A stretch of DNA of 64,000 nt, from contig CBDBIN010000044.1 in NCBI GenBank assembly GCA_965206125.1, forward strand, positions 248,001-312,000. The letters are read 5' to 3'. Below, one piece after another: positions 44,606 to 54,242 of the stretch. Position numbers and translations under genes: made by a program. This DNA comes from CAXWPM01 sp965206125 (GTDB lineage Bacteria; Acidobacteriota; Terriglobia; 20CM-2-55-15). The notes under the pieces were generated by a model, which searched no databases, was not told where the DNA came from, and was given only the letters and a program-made list of their open reading frames with translations. Each line of letters starts with the position of its first letter. Position 1 is the stretch's first letter.

Positions 44606-46033
44606 ATGACGGACGAACAAGACGCCCTTCGGGCATTGCACGACGGCGACTACCCGGCCGCGGCAACCCTACTCGAGGACATCGTCGCGAAAAACCACTA
44701 CGGCTCGTCCGTTCTGAACGACGCTTACACAATCGCCCTTCATGCTGCGGGTAAGACCTCGGAGCTGGCGGAAGCTGCATTCCGGATCGGCCACCACTAC
44801 GAGACGACCGACCCCAGCCTGGCACTCGACTACTACCAGCGCTCAATCTTCTTCGGACTGGATCCGGCAGGCGTGCGCCAGGCGTGCGAGTTTCAGGCAA
44901 GGCTCGCCAAACCGCGCAGGGAGCCCCGAGGCGCGATCCGGACCGATCGAATTGCTCATGTCATCGGCTGCTTCCTACCCGGCCACGCGCCCAGCCTCTA
45001 CATCCAACTGATGTCGGACGCGCTCGCCGACCACGGTGTCCAATCCTACGTCTTCACGACCGAGTGGGCCGCCGGATGGTTCTTCAATCCTCCGGGAAGA
45101 CAATCCCAGCCGATGGACGTGAAGGCCGAAACCATCGTGGGCCCTGAGCAGGGAGGTTTTCTCGAACGCGCCGACCGGGTCGCCGAAGCGATCCGCGAAC
45201 ACGACATCGACGTGGTGTTCTACCACTGCGGTCCGACCGAGCAGATCACGATCCGTGTCGCGGCACTGCACGCGGCTCCGGTCCAGATCAACGTGAACCA
45301 CGCCACCGAGGTGGACGCCGACATCTTCGAGGGGTTCGCTCACCTATTTCAGAACGGCCTGGAACGCAGTCGGTTCGGACACCGTCCCTCACGATGGATA
45401 CCCCTGATTTCGGACATCGAAGACCGACTCGCCGCCTGCTCACCGGCTTCGCGCGCGGACTTCGATATCGAGAAGGCCGAGACCGTATCCGCAACATTAG
45501 GGAACCTCTTCAAGGCGTCCTCGGAGGAATACATCCGTACTCTGATCCGCATCCTCGAACGTTTTCCGAGCCACTATCACCTGATCGCAGGTTCGGGCGA
45601 TGAGGAACCGCTCCGGCAGGGACTCGACGCGGCGGGACTGCTCGCGCGGGTTCGATTCCTGGGCTACATGGACGACGTCGCACCGATCCTGAACCTTATC
45701 GACGTATACCTGAACACGTTCCCGGTATCCGGAGGCCAATCGATCCTCGAGCCGATGTCGGTCGCAAAACCGGTGGTGGTTCTGAAATATGCCGAGGCTA
45801 CGCACTTCAACGCCGGGGCGGAGCTCGCCGGCATCCCCGAAGCCGTCGTTGATTCCGAGGACGAGTACGTGGAACTGGCCTCGCGGCTGATCGAAAATCC
45901 CGGCCTCCGCGATCAGTACGGCGCGAAGCTTCAGAAGCAGTTTCGCGAGAATTTTCGCCCGTCAGGCTTGGGCCCGAGATACGTGGACTTTATCGACGAA
46001 GTCGTGCGGCAGCTGGCCGCCGGGTCGCCTTGA
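44606..46033 (+). CDS. TPR plus GT-B glycosyltransferase-like protein
   Basis: A 475-aa soluble protein. Residues about 1-100 resemble tetratricopeptide helices (ALRALHDGDYPAAATLLEDI, ALDYYQRSIFFGLDP). The remainder has a GT-B look: FLPGHAPSLYIQLMSDALADHG (first Rossmann helix), INVNHATEVD, LGYMDDVAPILNLIDVYLN and GGQSILEPMSVAKPVV, the nucleotide-sugar E-P-M region. It resembles bacterial O-GlcNAc-transferase-type enzymes in build. Acceptor and donor are unknown. Confidence 0.75.
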   Translation: MTDEQDALRALHDGDYPAAATLLEDIVAKNHYGSSVLNDAYTIALHAAGKTSELAEAAFRIGHHYETTDPSLALDYYQRSIFFGLDPAGVRQACEFQARLAKPRREPRGAIRTDRIAHVIGCFLPGHAPSLYIQLMSDALADHGVQSYVFTTEWAAGWFFNPPGRQSQPMDVKAETIVGPEQGGFLERADRVAEAIREHDIDVVFYHCGPTEQITIRVAALHAAPVQINVNHATEVDADIFEGFAHLFQNGLERSRFGHRPSRWIPLISDIEDRLAACSPASRADFDIEKAETVSATLGNLFKASSEEYIRTLIRILERFPSHYHLIAGSGDEEPLRQGLDAAGLLARVRFLGYMDDVAPILNLIDVYLNTFPVSGGQSILEPMSVAKPVVVLKYAEATHFNAGAELAGIPEAVVDSEDEYVELASRLIENPGLRDQYGAKLQKQFRENFRPSGLGPRYVDFIDEVVRQLAAGSP

Positions 46034-46147
46034 CACCGGACCCCGGTTCGCCTATCCTGCACCCCTCACGGACGGAAACTTGCCTAGTACGGGCGCAAGA
46101 TTCGATATCCCTCAGCGCCACCGCTGAACCCGCAGGAGGTTTCTGCC

Positions 46148-47551
46148 ATGAAGCGTCTCTCCTCCCCTGTCGAGCAGATCAAATCCCACTACTCCATCAT
46201 CGTCATCGGTTCGGGTTACGGCGGATCGATCGCGGCGTCGCGCTTTGCACGGGCCGGCAAGGACGTCTGTCTTCTGGAGCGCGGGAAGGAATTCCTGCCG
46301 GGCGAGTACCCCGATACCGAGGCCCAGGTCGCACGAGAGTCACAGTTCGACCTCCAGGGTCTCCACATGGGCGCGGAAACCGCCCTGATGGATTTCCGGT
46401 TCAACAAGGACATCAACGTTCTCCTTGGCTGTGGGCTGGGAGGGACCTCCCTGATCAATGCCGGCGTCGCGGCGAGGCCCGACAAGCGCGTATTCGACGA
46501 TCCGGTCTGGCCGTCGACGCTGCGCCAGGATCGGACGGGTTTCGAAGAAGGCATAGAGCACGCCGAGACCATGCTGGCGCCGAAGGCTTATCCTGATTCC
46601 TGTCCGCCGCTGGCGAAGATCGAAGCTCTCCGAAAATCATCCGAAGCCGTTGACGGCACGAAGTTCTACCAGCTTCCCATCAACGTTACGTTCGAAGACC
46701 GAACGAACGAAGCGGGACTGTTCCAACCCGCATGCGTCGGCTGCGGTGACTGCGTGACGGGCTGCAACTACGGGTCGAAGAACACGACGCTGATGAACTA
46801 CCTGCCCGACGCACACAACCACGGGGCGGTGATTTTCACCCGGGTGTCGGTGCGTCACCTGGAGCGAAAGGACGGGAAATGGTTGGTCCACTACCAGCTC
46901 GCCGCCGCGGGCCGGGACAAGTTCGACTCCCCACCGATGTTCGTCTCAGCCGACATGATCGTGCTTGCGGCGGGCACACTGGGGTCGACCGAAATCCTGT
47001 TCCGCTCCCGCAAGGCTGCCGGACTGGACCTGTCCGGAAAGCTCGGCCAGAAGTTCACGGGCAACGGCGACGCGCTCGGTTTCAGCTACAACGCCGATGT
47101 GGAGGTTAACGGTACCGGGTTCGGACCGAACTCCCCCGAGGGGCGGGCCCCGGTCGGACCCTGCATCACTTCCGTCCTGGACGGCCGTGACACAGCGAAA
47201 CTGGAAGACGGATACGTGATCGAAGAGGGGACGCTGCCCGGCGCCATCGGTAACCTGGTGCGGATTCCCTTCTCCGCGGCCGCTGGGCTGGTGGGAACGG
47301 ACACCGATCGCAGTGTGGCCGATGCCGTCAACGAGAAGTCGCGGGAGCTGGAATCCCTGGTCCGCGGCCCCTACAAAGGGGCGATGCGCAATACGCAGAC
47401 CTATCTGGTAATGGCGCACGACGACGGCGCCGGGTGGACTGGCCAGGTGTGGGCACACAGCCGATCTTTGAGAAGGTCAACGACCGACTGCTCGACGCAA
47501 CGAAGCCGCTGGGCGGCACCTACCTGCCGAACCCGACGTGGACCGAGCTGA
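46148..47551 (+). CDS. GMC oxidoreductase, cholesterol-oxidase-like, 5' part (frame broken)
   Basis: FAD-dependent dehydrogenase. The N-terminal GSGYGGSIAASRFA (residues 21-34) binds FAD; next come LGCGLGGTSLINAGV and the Cys-rich ACVGCGDCVTGCNYGSKN stretch typical of the ChoD-like branch, and LAAGTLGSTEIL. After MAHDDGAG (near 47430) the frame reads nonsense to 47551, while the expected continuation DWPGVGTQPIFEKVN appears in another frame from 47434. About a dozen codons plus a frame shift seem to be missing between them. Ribosome site AGGAGG precedes the ATG. Confidence 0.8.
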   Translation: MKRLSSPVEQIKSHYSIIVIGSGYGGSIAASRFARAGKDVCLLERGKEFLPGEYPDTEAQVARESQFDLQGLHMGAETALMDFRFNKDINVLLGCGLGGTSLINAGVAARPDKRVFDDPVWPSTLRQDRTGFEEGIEHAETMLAPKAYPDSCPPLAKIEALRKSSEAVDGTKFYQLPINVTFEDRTNEAGLFQPACVGCGDCVTGCNYGSKNTTLMNYLPDAHNHGAVIFTRVSVRHLERKDGKWLVHYQLAAAGRDKFDSPPMFVSADMIVLAAGTLGSTEILFRSRKAAGLDLSGKLGQKFTGNGDALGFSYNADVEVNGTGFGPNSPEGRAPVGPCITSVLDGRDTAKLEDGYVIEEGTLPGAIGNLVRIPFSAAAGLVGTDTDRSVADAVNEKSRELESLVRGPYKGAMRNTQTYLVMAHDDGAGWTGQVWAHSRSLRRSTTDCSTQRSRWAAPTCRTRRGPS

Positions 47552-49563
47552 CGAACCACAGCCTGACGACGGTGCACCCGCTGGGCGGGTGCGTGATGGC
47601 CGAGCGGGCCGAGGACGGGGTGGTGAATCACAAGGGGCAGGTGTTCTCGTCTGGCTCCGGGGACGGAGTCTACGAGGACCTGATCGTTTGCGATGGGTCG
47701 ATCGTGCCGCGCCCGCTGGGGATCAATCCGCTGCTGACGATCTCGGCGCTGGCCGAACGGAGTTGCGCCCTGATCGCCGCGGACCGCGGCTGGAGTATCG
47801 ACTACACGATCCGACCGGTGGCACAGCCGGCGGCTGGGGCCGCGCTGCCCGTCGGGGTCCGCTTCACCGAGACGATGAAGGGATACTTCTCCAAGTCCGT
47901 GACGGACGACTTCAAACAGGGTGCTGAGACCGGCAAGGCCGATGGATCGTCGTTCAAGTTCATCCTGACGATCACGTCTGAAGACGCCGAAACGATGCTC
48001 GTCGAACCAGGTCACAACTCCCGCGCCGTGGGAACAGTCGAAGCGCCCGCCCTGTCGGATCAGCCGATGACGGTGAACGACGGGATATTCCAGCTGTTCG
48101 TCAAGGACCCGGACCGGGTCGAGACCCGGAACATGGTCTACAAGCTGCCGCTGACGGCCGAGGATGGTTCGACGTATGCGATGCACGGCGTGAAGCTCGT
48201 CCACTCGGACCGCGGGATGCTCGACATGTGGGCCGACACGACGACGCTGTTCATCACGATTCATGAGGGCGATCTGTCCGGACCGGTGATCGGCAAGGGC
48301 ATTCTCCGGATCGAGATTGCTGACTTCGCCGTGCAGTTGCAGACCATGCAGGTGCTGAACGCGACCGACCGGAAGCAACAGCTCGAGATGCTGGCCCGCT
48401 ACGGCGGATTCTTCGGACAGGAGCTGTTCAACACCTACGGCGGCGTGATGGCGCGGGAGAACCGGATGGACGCGACCGCTCCAACGATCCGGAAGAGGCG
48501 TCCTCTGCGGATGCGGCCGCCCGAGATCCATCCGGTGACAACGACGGACGGCACCGAGATCCGGCTGACCCGTTATCAGGGCGGCACAAAGGGACCGGTG
48601 ATCATGTCGCCCGGCTTTGGCGTATCGACGATGTCGTTTTCGACCGACACGATCGACACGAACCTGCCCGAGTTTCTTTACGCCTACGGCTACGACATCT
48701 GGCTGCTGGACTACCGGGCCAGTCCGGATCTGCCGTCGTCGGCGAACCTGTTTTCACTCGACGATATCGCACAGCAGGATTACCCGGCGGCCGTGGCGCG
48801 GGTGCGGGCCGAGACTGGGGCCGAGACGGTTCAGGTCATCGCGCACTGTATCGGATCGATGACGTTCCAGATGGCGATGTTGTCGGGTCTGGAAGGTGTG
48901 CGCTCGGCGATCTGCTCGCAGCTGGGCCTGTTCCCGAAGACCTCGACGGCCAACGAGATCAAGACGGGCCTGCGGATGGGACACTTCTTAGCGGCTCTGG
49001 GCGAAACATCGGTCGACATGAACCTGCCGCTGAACGATTGGCGGAACAAGCTGGCCGAGGCCGTGGCCCTGATGGGTCCGCGCGAAGAGCTGTGTCAGAG
49101 CTCGGTGTGTCATCAGGTGCGGATGATCATCGGGGAGAGCTACGCCCACGATCAGTTGAACGCCGCCACCCACGACGCGCTGCACGAGATGTTCGGGCTG
49201 ACGAACCTGAAGACGTTCAACCACATCGCGTTGACCGTCGAGAAGGGTCAGGTGGTCGATGTCGACGGCAACGACATCTACCTGCCGCACATCGAACGCT
49301 TGAAGATACCGATCTCGTTCATCCAGGGCGCACGGAACACGCTGTTCTATCCCGAGAACACGCAGAAGACGTTCCGTCACCTGTGTGAGAAGAACGGACC
49401 GGACAACTACATCCACATTCAGTTCCCCGACTACGCGCACATGGATTGCTTCGTCGGCAAGACCGCCGTCGACGACATCTTCCCAACCCTGTACGGTGAG
49501 CTGGAAAAATTCCCTGCTGATACTGCCGCGCCCGCCAGACGTGGACGCGGCGCGGGACAATAA
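47434..49563 (+). CDS. GMC oxidoreductase C-terminus fused to alpha/beta hydrolase (3' part)
   Basis: A 709-codon open frame that continues the preceding gene. Residues 1-110 are the GMC C-terminal part (LTTVHPLGGCVM with the catalytic His, PRPLGINPLLTISALAER). Residues about 130-340 form a linker beta domain, and 360-709 an alpha/beta hydrolase. The nucleophile elbow reads AHCIGS, so Cys472 replaces the usual Ser. DYRASPD and the late His in DYAHMDCF complete a plausible triad. The GTG at 47434 is a poor start, so this part may be untranslated unless the frame break is an artefact. Confidence 0.75.
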   Translation: MDWPGVGTQPIFEKVNDRLLDATKPLGGTYLPNPTWTELTNHSLTTVHPLGGCVMAERAEDGVVNHKGQVFSSGSGDGVYEDLIVCDGSIVPRPLGINPLLTISALAERSCALIAADRGWSIDYTIRPVAQPAAGAALPVGVRFTETMKGYFSKSVTDDFKQGAETGKADGSSFKFILTITSEDAETMLVEPGHNSRAVGTVEAPALSDQPMTVNDGIFQLFVKDPDRVETRNMVYKLPLTAEDGSTYAMHGVKLVHSDRGMLDMWADTTTLFITIHEGDLSGPVIGKGILRIEIADFAVQLQTMQVLNATDRKQQLEMLARYGGFFGQELFNTYGGVMARENRMDATAPTIRKRRPLRMRPPEIHPVTTTDGTEIRLTRYQGGTKGPVIMSPGFGVSTMSFSTDTIDTNLPEFLYAYGYDIWLLDYRASPDLPSSANLFSLDDIAQQDYPAAVARVRAETGAETVQVIAHCIGSMTFQMAMLSGLEGVRSAICSQLGLFPKTSTANEIKTGLRMGHFLAALGETSVDMNLPLNDWRNKLAEAVALMGPREELCQSSVCHQVRMIIGESYAHDQLNAATHDALHEMFGLTNLKTFNHIALTVEKGQVVDVDGNDIYLPHIERLKIPISFIQGARNTLFYPENTQKTFRHLCEKNGPDNYIHIQFPDYAHMDCFVGKTAVDDIFPTLYGELEKFPADTAAPARRGRGAGQ

Positions 49564-49575
49564 CGGAGTTTTTTG

Positions 49576-50733
49576 ATGACGCTTGAGAACTTCGATACGA
49601 TCCTTGCCTTCGCCGCCATCATGCTGCTGCTGAGCCTCCTGATCACGACAATGGTTCAGTTCACTTTGGCCGCACTGGGATTGAGGAGAAAGAACCTTCT
49701 ATGGGGCGTGCGGCGGGTACTGGAACGCTCGCCCAGATTGAAGAGTCATGCCGATAAAGTTGCTCGGGCCGCGCTATCTCACCCCGCGGTGTCGCACTCG
49801 GGACAATCCGCGGATGTGATCGGTTCGATGGAGTTGCTGAGAATCGTCGAAGACCTGGTTGAAGACCCGGAAGCTCTCGAGGAAGGCACCCGCAACGCGC
49901 TCCGGAGCGCGCTCGTCTCCCACGGAGTCACGGATGAAGCGATCGACCAGGCACGCATGATCAAAGAACGCCTCAGGGAACGGTTCCCGGAAGAAGCCGA
50001 CCGGCTGGAGGAGGCTATCGAGGAGACCCTGTCCGACGCCCGGCAGTCCGCGTCGGAGCTCGCATCGGACATGAACCGCTGGTTCGAGACTGTTATGAAC
50101 CGCGTCAGCGCACGGTTCCGGCTACAGGCCCGACTCGTTACGGTCGGGCTAGCCGTTGTCTTTGCGTTTGTCCTCGAGATCGACGCAATCGAGTTGATCC
50201 GGGACCTGTCCACGGATTCGGAAGTCCGGGCCGCTGTCGTTCAAGGTATGGGTGTAACGATGCAGCGTGCCGAAACCGTGCTGGAGACCGGATCGATTGC
50301 GACTGCGGCGCTTGAGTCCATACGGGCGCAACTGCCTCCGGGAGCGGCAGCAATCGTTATCCCATCTGCGATCGCCACACAATCGAAGGGCGAGCTCTGG
50401 CTGCGCCAACTGCTCGCCGAAGCGCCGGACACAGAGACGATTGTGGCGAGTTACGATGCAGAGTTCGATCGCATCACGCGGCAGGAACTCGACCGGCTCG
50501 GAATCGCCGCGATCGAGCTCAAGGATCAACTGGCCAAGTCTCGCCTCGACCTGATCCCGACCACGTTTCCATCATGGGAGCAGTATCGAGGGAACCTGTC
50601 GTGGGGACACGTGCTCGGGATGTTGATCACGGCGTTCCTGCTGAGCCTCGGTGCCCCTTTCTGGTTTTCGGTTCTCGGCAGCATGGCGGCGCTACGCCCG
50701 ATGCTCGCCGGCAAAGCCGATCCATCGAAGTAG
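49576..50733 (+). CDS. Membrane protein with charged helical domain
   Basis: A 385-aa protein: membrane helix near residues 10-34, a long acidic helical region (residues 75-175, rich in Glu/Arg heptad-like runs), a second membrane helix (about 182-200), a helical periplasmic-type segment and C-terminal hydrophobic stretches (about 335-375). No family is recognised. It starts 12 nt after the hydrolase stop (ACGGAG before the ATG) and is followed 68 nt later by a SIR2-like gene. These look like one transcription unit. Confidence 0.7.
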   Translation: MTLENFDTILAFAAIMLLLSLLITTMVQFTLAALGLRRKNLLWGVRRVLERSPRLKSHADKVARAALSHPAVSHSGQSADVIGSMELLRIVEDLVEDPEALEEGTRNALRSALVSHGVTDEAIDQARMIKERLRERFPEEADRLEEAIEETLSDARQSASELASDMNRWFETVMNRVSARFRLQARLVTVGLAVVFAFVLEIDAIELIRDLSTDSEVRAAVVQGMGVTMQRAETVLETGSIATAALESIRAQLPPGAAAIVIPSAIATQSKGELWLRQLLAEAPDTETIVASYDAEFDRITRQELDRLGIAAIELKDQLAKSRLDLIPTTFPSWEQYRGNLSWGHVLGMLITAFLLSLGAPFWFSVLGSMAALRPMLAGKADPSK

Positions 50734-50801
50734 CCCCCATCGGCCCGGAGGGCTGCGTTGGAGCCGTTGCATTGTGATACGTGGGCCAGGACGTTAAGAC
50801 T

Positions 50802-51977
50802 ATGCCGACCAAACCCGTCATCGTCCTCGGGGCCGGTGCAACGAAAGCATGCGGCGGACCCCTCACTGCGGACATTCTACCCGCTGCCCTGAACGGCAAG
50901 ATGGCGGACGGCGGCCGTCAGATGCGGGTCGACGACCGTGAGGAACTGCTGGCCCTGACTTCTCAGTTCCTCAGTAGCTGCTTCAACGTGCCCCCCGGGC
51001 AGTCGGTCCAGCCTGAAGACTGCCCGTCGTTACCGATGGTATTGAGCATGTTGCGACGAAGCGTCGACTCGGACTTGCCGCTCGGGCGCTGGAGCGGCAA
51101 CGACCTGGTTAAGGCCAAGCGCGCGATCGAATACGGGATGTTCGCGGTAATCGAGGCCACGCTTCGCACCATCCCCGATGACCGGCGGTTTCACAGCACG
51201 TTGCTCGAACCGCTGTACCGCAACGACATCGAACCGGCGGTCGTTTCGTTGAACTACGACGTCATCATGGACAATGCGATGTTCGCCCTCGCCGACGCAT
51301 ATCGCGACGGATACCCTCCCGACTACCGGACGACGATCGAAACCGACCTCTACAACCAGTTCTGTCATCGAGGAACATTTGGCCTTCTCCTCAAGATTCA
51401 CGGCTCGCTGAACTGGATGTACTGCGAACGTTGCGAGCGTCTGGACCTGTTCGTTTCGGAGGGAATGAAGAACGTGGAGCCACGCCTCCGGACGGGCAAG
51501 GCGCTCGACGACCTTTACGACCACGTTCCGTTCGACGACGCGTACAGTTGCCAGGGAACGCCGTGCCGCAACGCAGACTGCGACGGATTCGTAACACCAG
51601 TGCTGATCACACCCACCTACGTCAAGGACTACGAGAACCCGCATATCGCCGATGTATGGAAAGAAGCCGAAGTCGCCATGAAGGCTGCGGATCGCGCTGT
51701 CATCATCGGCTACAGCCTTCCCACCGACGATGTCGAAGTGGCGATGTTATTCAAGCGGGGCCTCGACCATCTCGATTCGGACCGTATTACCGTCGTCGAA
51801 TACGTTCACGGTGATGCCGAAAGACCCACCGAGGATCGCGCACCCCTCGAACATCACCCGACCGGCCAGCGATTCCGCTCGCTCTTTGGCAGCGGTCTGG
51901 ACTGGCACACGACGGGCTTTGCGGGCTGGCTCGGGGATCAGGAAGCAACGGGCGGATTTCCGTTCGACGGCGACTGA
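50802..51977 (+). CDS. SIR2-like NAD-binding domain protein
   Basis: A 391-aa protein with a SIR2-type fold: VLGAGATKACGGPLT at the start (NAD-binding Gly motif), VSLNYDVIMDN (the Asn/Asp pair) and KIHGSLNW (catalytic His). A four-Cys cluster (CERC, then CQGTPC and NADC) probably binds zinc. GYSLPTDDVEVAMLFKRGL follows. Bacterial proteins of this type are often NADases in defence systems. Here the context is metabolic, so the role is open. ATG at 50802 is preferred; a GTG at 50781 would add seven residues. Confidence 0.8.
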   Translation: MPTKPVIVLGAGATKACGGPLTADILPAALNGKMADGGRQMRVDDREELLALTSQFLSSCFNVPPGQSVQPEDCPSLPMVLSMLRRSVDSDLPLGRWSGNDLVKAKRAIEYGMFAVIEATLRTIPDDRRFHSTLLEPLYRNDIEPAVVSLNYDVIMDNAMFALADAYRDGYPPDYRTTIETDLYNQFCHRGTFGLLLKIHGSLNWMYCERCERLDLFVSEGMKNVEPRLRTGKALDDLYDHVPFDDAYSCQGTPCRNADCDGFVTPVLITPTYVKDYENPHIADVWKEAEVAMKAADRAVIIGYSLPTDDVEVAMLFKRGLDHLDSDRITVVEYVHGDAERPTEDRAPLEHHPTGQRFRSLFGSGLDWHTTGFAGWLGDQEATGGFPFDGD

Positions 51978-52011
51978 ATACGCGGCCCTACGACAACTTT
52001 CTTGCTTCCGG

Positions 52012-52812
52012 TTACGATCCCAGTCGCCCGAGCGCGGTTCGATCCAGCTGCAGCGCGTCGGTAAACAACCGAGCCGCCACGAACGAGGTCATCAACGCGG
52101 ACGTGAGTAGCGTCACGAACATGATCGAGACCAGGATCAGCATCTGGTACATCGCCGCCTCGAAAGGCGGTGTACCACCGAGCATCTGGCCGGTCATCAT
52201 GCCGGGCAACTGGATGATGCCGACGATCATCATCGTATTGATCGTGGGCATCATCGCAGACCGCACTGCCGCCTGCTGGATGCGCCGAACGGCCTCCTTC
52301 GGCACTGCCCCTAACGCAAGCAAGACTTCCACATCGCGCGTCCCGGCCTTGAGGTCTGCAACAAGCCGCTCGATTGCCAGAGTTGCGGCGGTCATGCCAT
52401 TGCCCAGAAGCATCCCGCCCAGCGGGACCAGATAACGGGGATCCCACGACCGGACGGAAAGGACCACCTGCGTGATATAGATCATCGTCAGCGCCGTAAC
52501 GCCACCGAGCACGACCGGCAGAACGGTGACAAGACGCGGCATCCCAACGCCGCTCCGCCGGGCGCCCGTGAAACCCGCAATCAGCGTCATCACTCCGAGC
52601 AGCAGGAGGACCGAGTACCAAGTGGCGTAACGGAATACCTGTCCGATCACGAGCCCCACCGCGGTCAGCTGAATCAGACTGCGAGCCGTTCCGATGGAGA
52701 TCTCGCGCGCGAGACCAAGGCCGAGACGTACGCTGAAGACCACGGCCACGGCCGGGACGCCGAGCAGCAGCAGAATCTGGAGGTAGCCGATCTCGATGAT
52801 AGGGTCAGCCAT
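52012..52812 (-). CDS. fetB: FetB-like (UPF0014) ABC permease
   Basis: A 266-aa inner-membrane permease with about seven helices. Family marks: ARSLIQLTAVGLVIGQVF, the cytoplasmic segment PLGGMLLGNGMTAATLAIER, LALGAVPKEAVRRIQQAAVRSAMMP and LPGMMTGQMLGGTPP. In E. coli, FetAB exports iron and gives resistance to oxidative stress. The ATG at 52812 overlaps the fetA stop by eight bases, indicating coupling. Confidence 0.9.
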   Translation of the reverse strand: MADPIIEIGYLQILLLLGVPAVAVVFSVRLGLGLAREISIGTARSLIQLTAVGLVIGQVFRYATWYSVLLLLGVMTLIAGFTGARRSGVGMPRLVTVLPVVLGGVTALTMIYITQVVLSVRSWDPRYLVPLGGMLLGNGMTAATLAIERLVADLKAGTRDVEVLLALGAVPKEAVRRIQQAAVRSAMMPTINTMMIVGIIQLPGMMTGQMLGGTPPFEAAMYQMLILVSIMFVTLLTSALMTSFVAARLFTDALQLDRTALGRLGS

Positions 52813-53554
52813 GGGTATCCGCCCCCACAAGGAAATCTCGAATGGGACCGTCCGGAGGGTTGTCCGTCAACTTCCCCACCTCCCCTACCGCGGCAACGCC
52901 CCCGCTGATCATCACCGCCATTCGACCTCCGAGCCTCCGCACTTCGTCCAGGCGGTGTGTCACGATAATCATCGTCAGTCCGGACTCCTCGTGCACTCCC
53001 CGCAGACGATCGAGGAGGCTCTCCGCGCTCCTCGGATCCAGGCCCGAGGTCGGCTCGTCGAGCAGGAGCAGGTCGGGTTCCGTCATCAGGCTGCGTGCCA
53101 GCGACACCCGTTGCTTCTGTCCGACGCTGAGTTCCGACTCGTCGCGCCCCATCCAGTCCGCCTCAAGTCCCGCCAGCTTCAGGGCCCGTTCCATGCGGAA
53201 CTCGTAGCCGTCGTCGGACCCGGCACCGGCGAACTCCATGGGCAGACGAAGGTTTTCCCGAACCGACAGGCCGAGTAGCGTGGGCTCCTGGAAAACGATG
53301 CTGACACGCCGGCGCAGTTCGCAGGGATCCCAATCGCGAATGGAACGGCCGAGCACCTCGATCGTGCCAGCCGTCGACTCGTCGAGGCGGTTGACGAGAC
53401 GGATGAGGCTTGTTTTTCCGGAACCGGAAGGCCCGACCACCTGAAGAACGGTACCGCGCTCGACGGTGAGGTTGACACCGTCGAGAATAGCGGCGGCGTT
53501 TCGCGTGACAGATACGCCACGCATGCTCAGCGCTTCTGGAGAATCGGTCGTCAA
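52805..53554 (-). CDS. fetA: FetA-like ABC ATP-binding protein
   Basis: ATPase partner of the UPF0014 permease. The 249-aa protein has Walker A GPSGSGKTS, Q-loop FQEPTLLG, a signature variant LSVGQKQR, Walker B LLLLDEPTSGLDP and switch His in VTHRLDE. The track of homology begins around LSMRGVSV. The start is a TTG at 53554; an ATG ten codons later (53524) is an alternative. The substrate is inferred as iron from the family only. Confidence 0.88.
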   Translation of the reverse strand: MTTDSPEALSMRGVSVTRNAAAILDGVNLTVERGTVLQVVGPSGSGKTSLIRLVNRLDESTAGTIEVLGRSIRDWDPCELRRRVSIVFQEPTLLGLSVRENLRLPMEFAGAGSDDGYEFRMERALKLAGLEADWMGRDESELSVGQKQRVSLARSLMTEPDLLLLDEPTSGLDPRSAESLLDRLRGVHEESGLTMIIVTHRLDEVRRLGGRMAVMISGGVAAVGEVGKLTDNPPDGPIRDFLVGADTHG

Positions 53555-53628
53555 GCCCGGCTACCGGAGGAACTCGGGTGATTTCCTGACTGCTGCTTTT
53601 CGGTGAGTGACATCCAACCTTCCCCCAG

Positions 53629-54222
53629 CTACGCGAAGTCTTCCTCTTCGAGTAGCGTATATGTGAAGTTATTCCCGAACTTCTCCTTCGCCCGATCGCA
53701 CAACATCAGCAGGAACGCAAATTGGTCGGGGTCCTGGACCACCTGGCAACCGGCGCTCCAACGGCCGACCTGGATACTGGGTCGATGAGCGTTGGCCCTG
53801 TGGATGTTGACCGCGTGGAGACCCGTGTCCTCCTCAACTCCGGCCGTGTCGATCGTCGCGTCCTTGTTGGCATCGCGGAATACAGTGATGTTGCCCTGCT
53901 GCTGGAGCGCCTTGTAATTTCGGTGGCGGCCCACTTTGTATGCCGACCTGTAGTGGCCGGGCTTCATGATGGCGGTCCCGCGGACGTTCAGAGGGTTTCG
54001 ACGATAGTAGGTTCCCGGATCGGTCGTCGCCGGAAACGCAAAGAAGTTCCAGACATCGCCAAAGTTGTAGAACACGGTCAGCCAGTCATTGAAGCTGTTG
54101 GCGCTGTCGTCGTCGGTACGTATGCCGACAATGTTCAGATTATGGCCGCGGTCGTTCCTGAAGACTTCGTAGTTCTTCGCTTCCATCACCTCGATGATGG
54201 CATCTACCTCAGGCTGATCCAT
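53629..54222 (-). CDS. L,D-transpeptidase-like / phage-type peptidase domain protein
   Basis: A 197-aa protein with no signal peptide. It shows NLNIVGIRTDD, FPATTDPGTYYRRNP, KPGHYRSAYKVGRHR, then HAVNIHRANAHRP and SAGCQVVQDPDQF. The final His...S-x-G-C arrangement resembles the catalytic site of YkuD-type L,D-transpeptidases. Similar proteins occur in phages and in bacterial genomes. GGAGGAG directly precedes the ATG at 54222; the longer frame runs into the next gene. The exact activity is unproven. Confidence 0.7.
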   Translation of the reverse strand: MDQPEVDAIIEVMEAKNYEVFRNDRGHNLNIVGIRTDDDSANSFNDWLTVFYNFGDVWNFFAFPATTDPGTYYRRNPLNVRGTAIMKPGHYRSAYKVGRHRNYKALQQQGNITVFRDANKDATIDTAGVEEDTGLHAVNIHRANAHRPSIQVGRWSAGCQVVQDPDQFAFLLMLCDRAKEKFGNNFTYTLLEEEDFA

Positions 54223-54242
54223 CTCTCCTCCGTGGGGTCGAT

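Noticed and set aside
47401..48531. 376-aa open frame opposite the GMC/hydrolase gene
   Set aside because: Antisense of a conserved coding region in GC-rich DNA; its own sequence matches no family.
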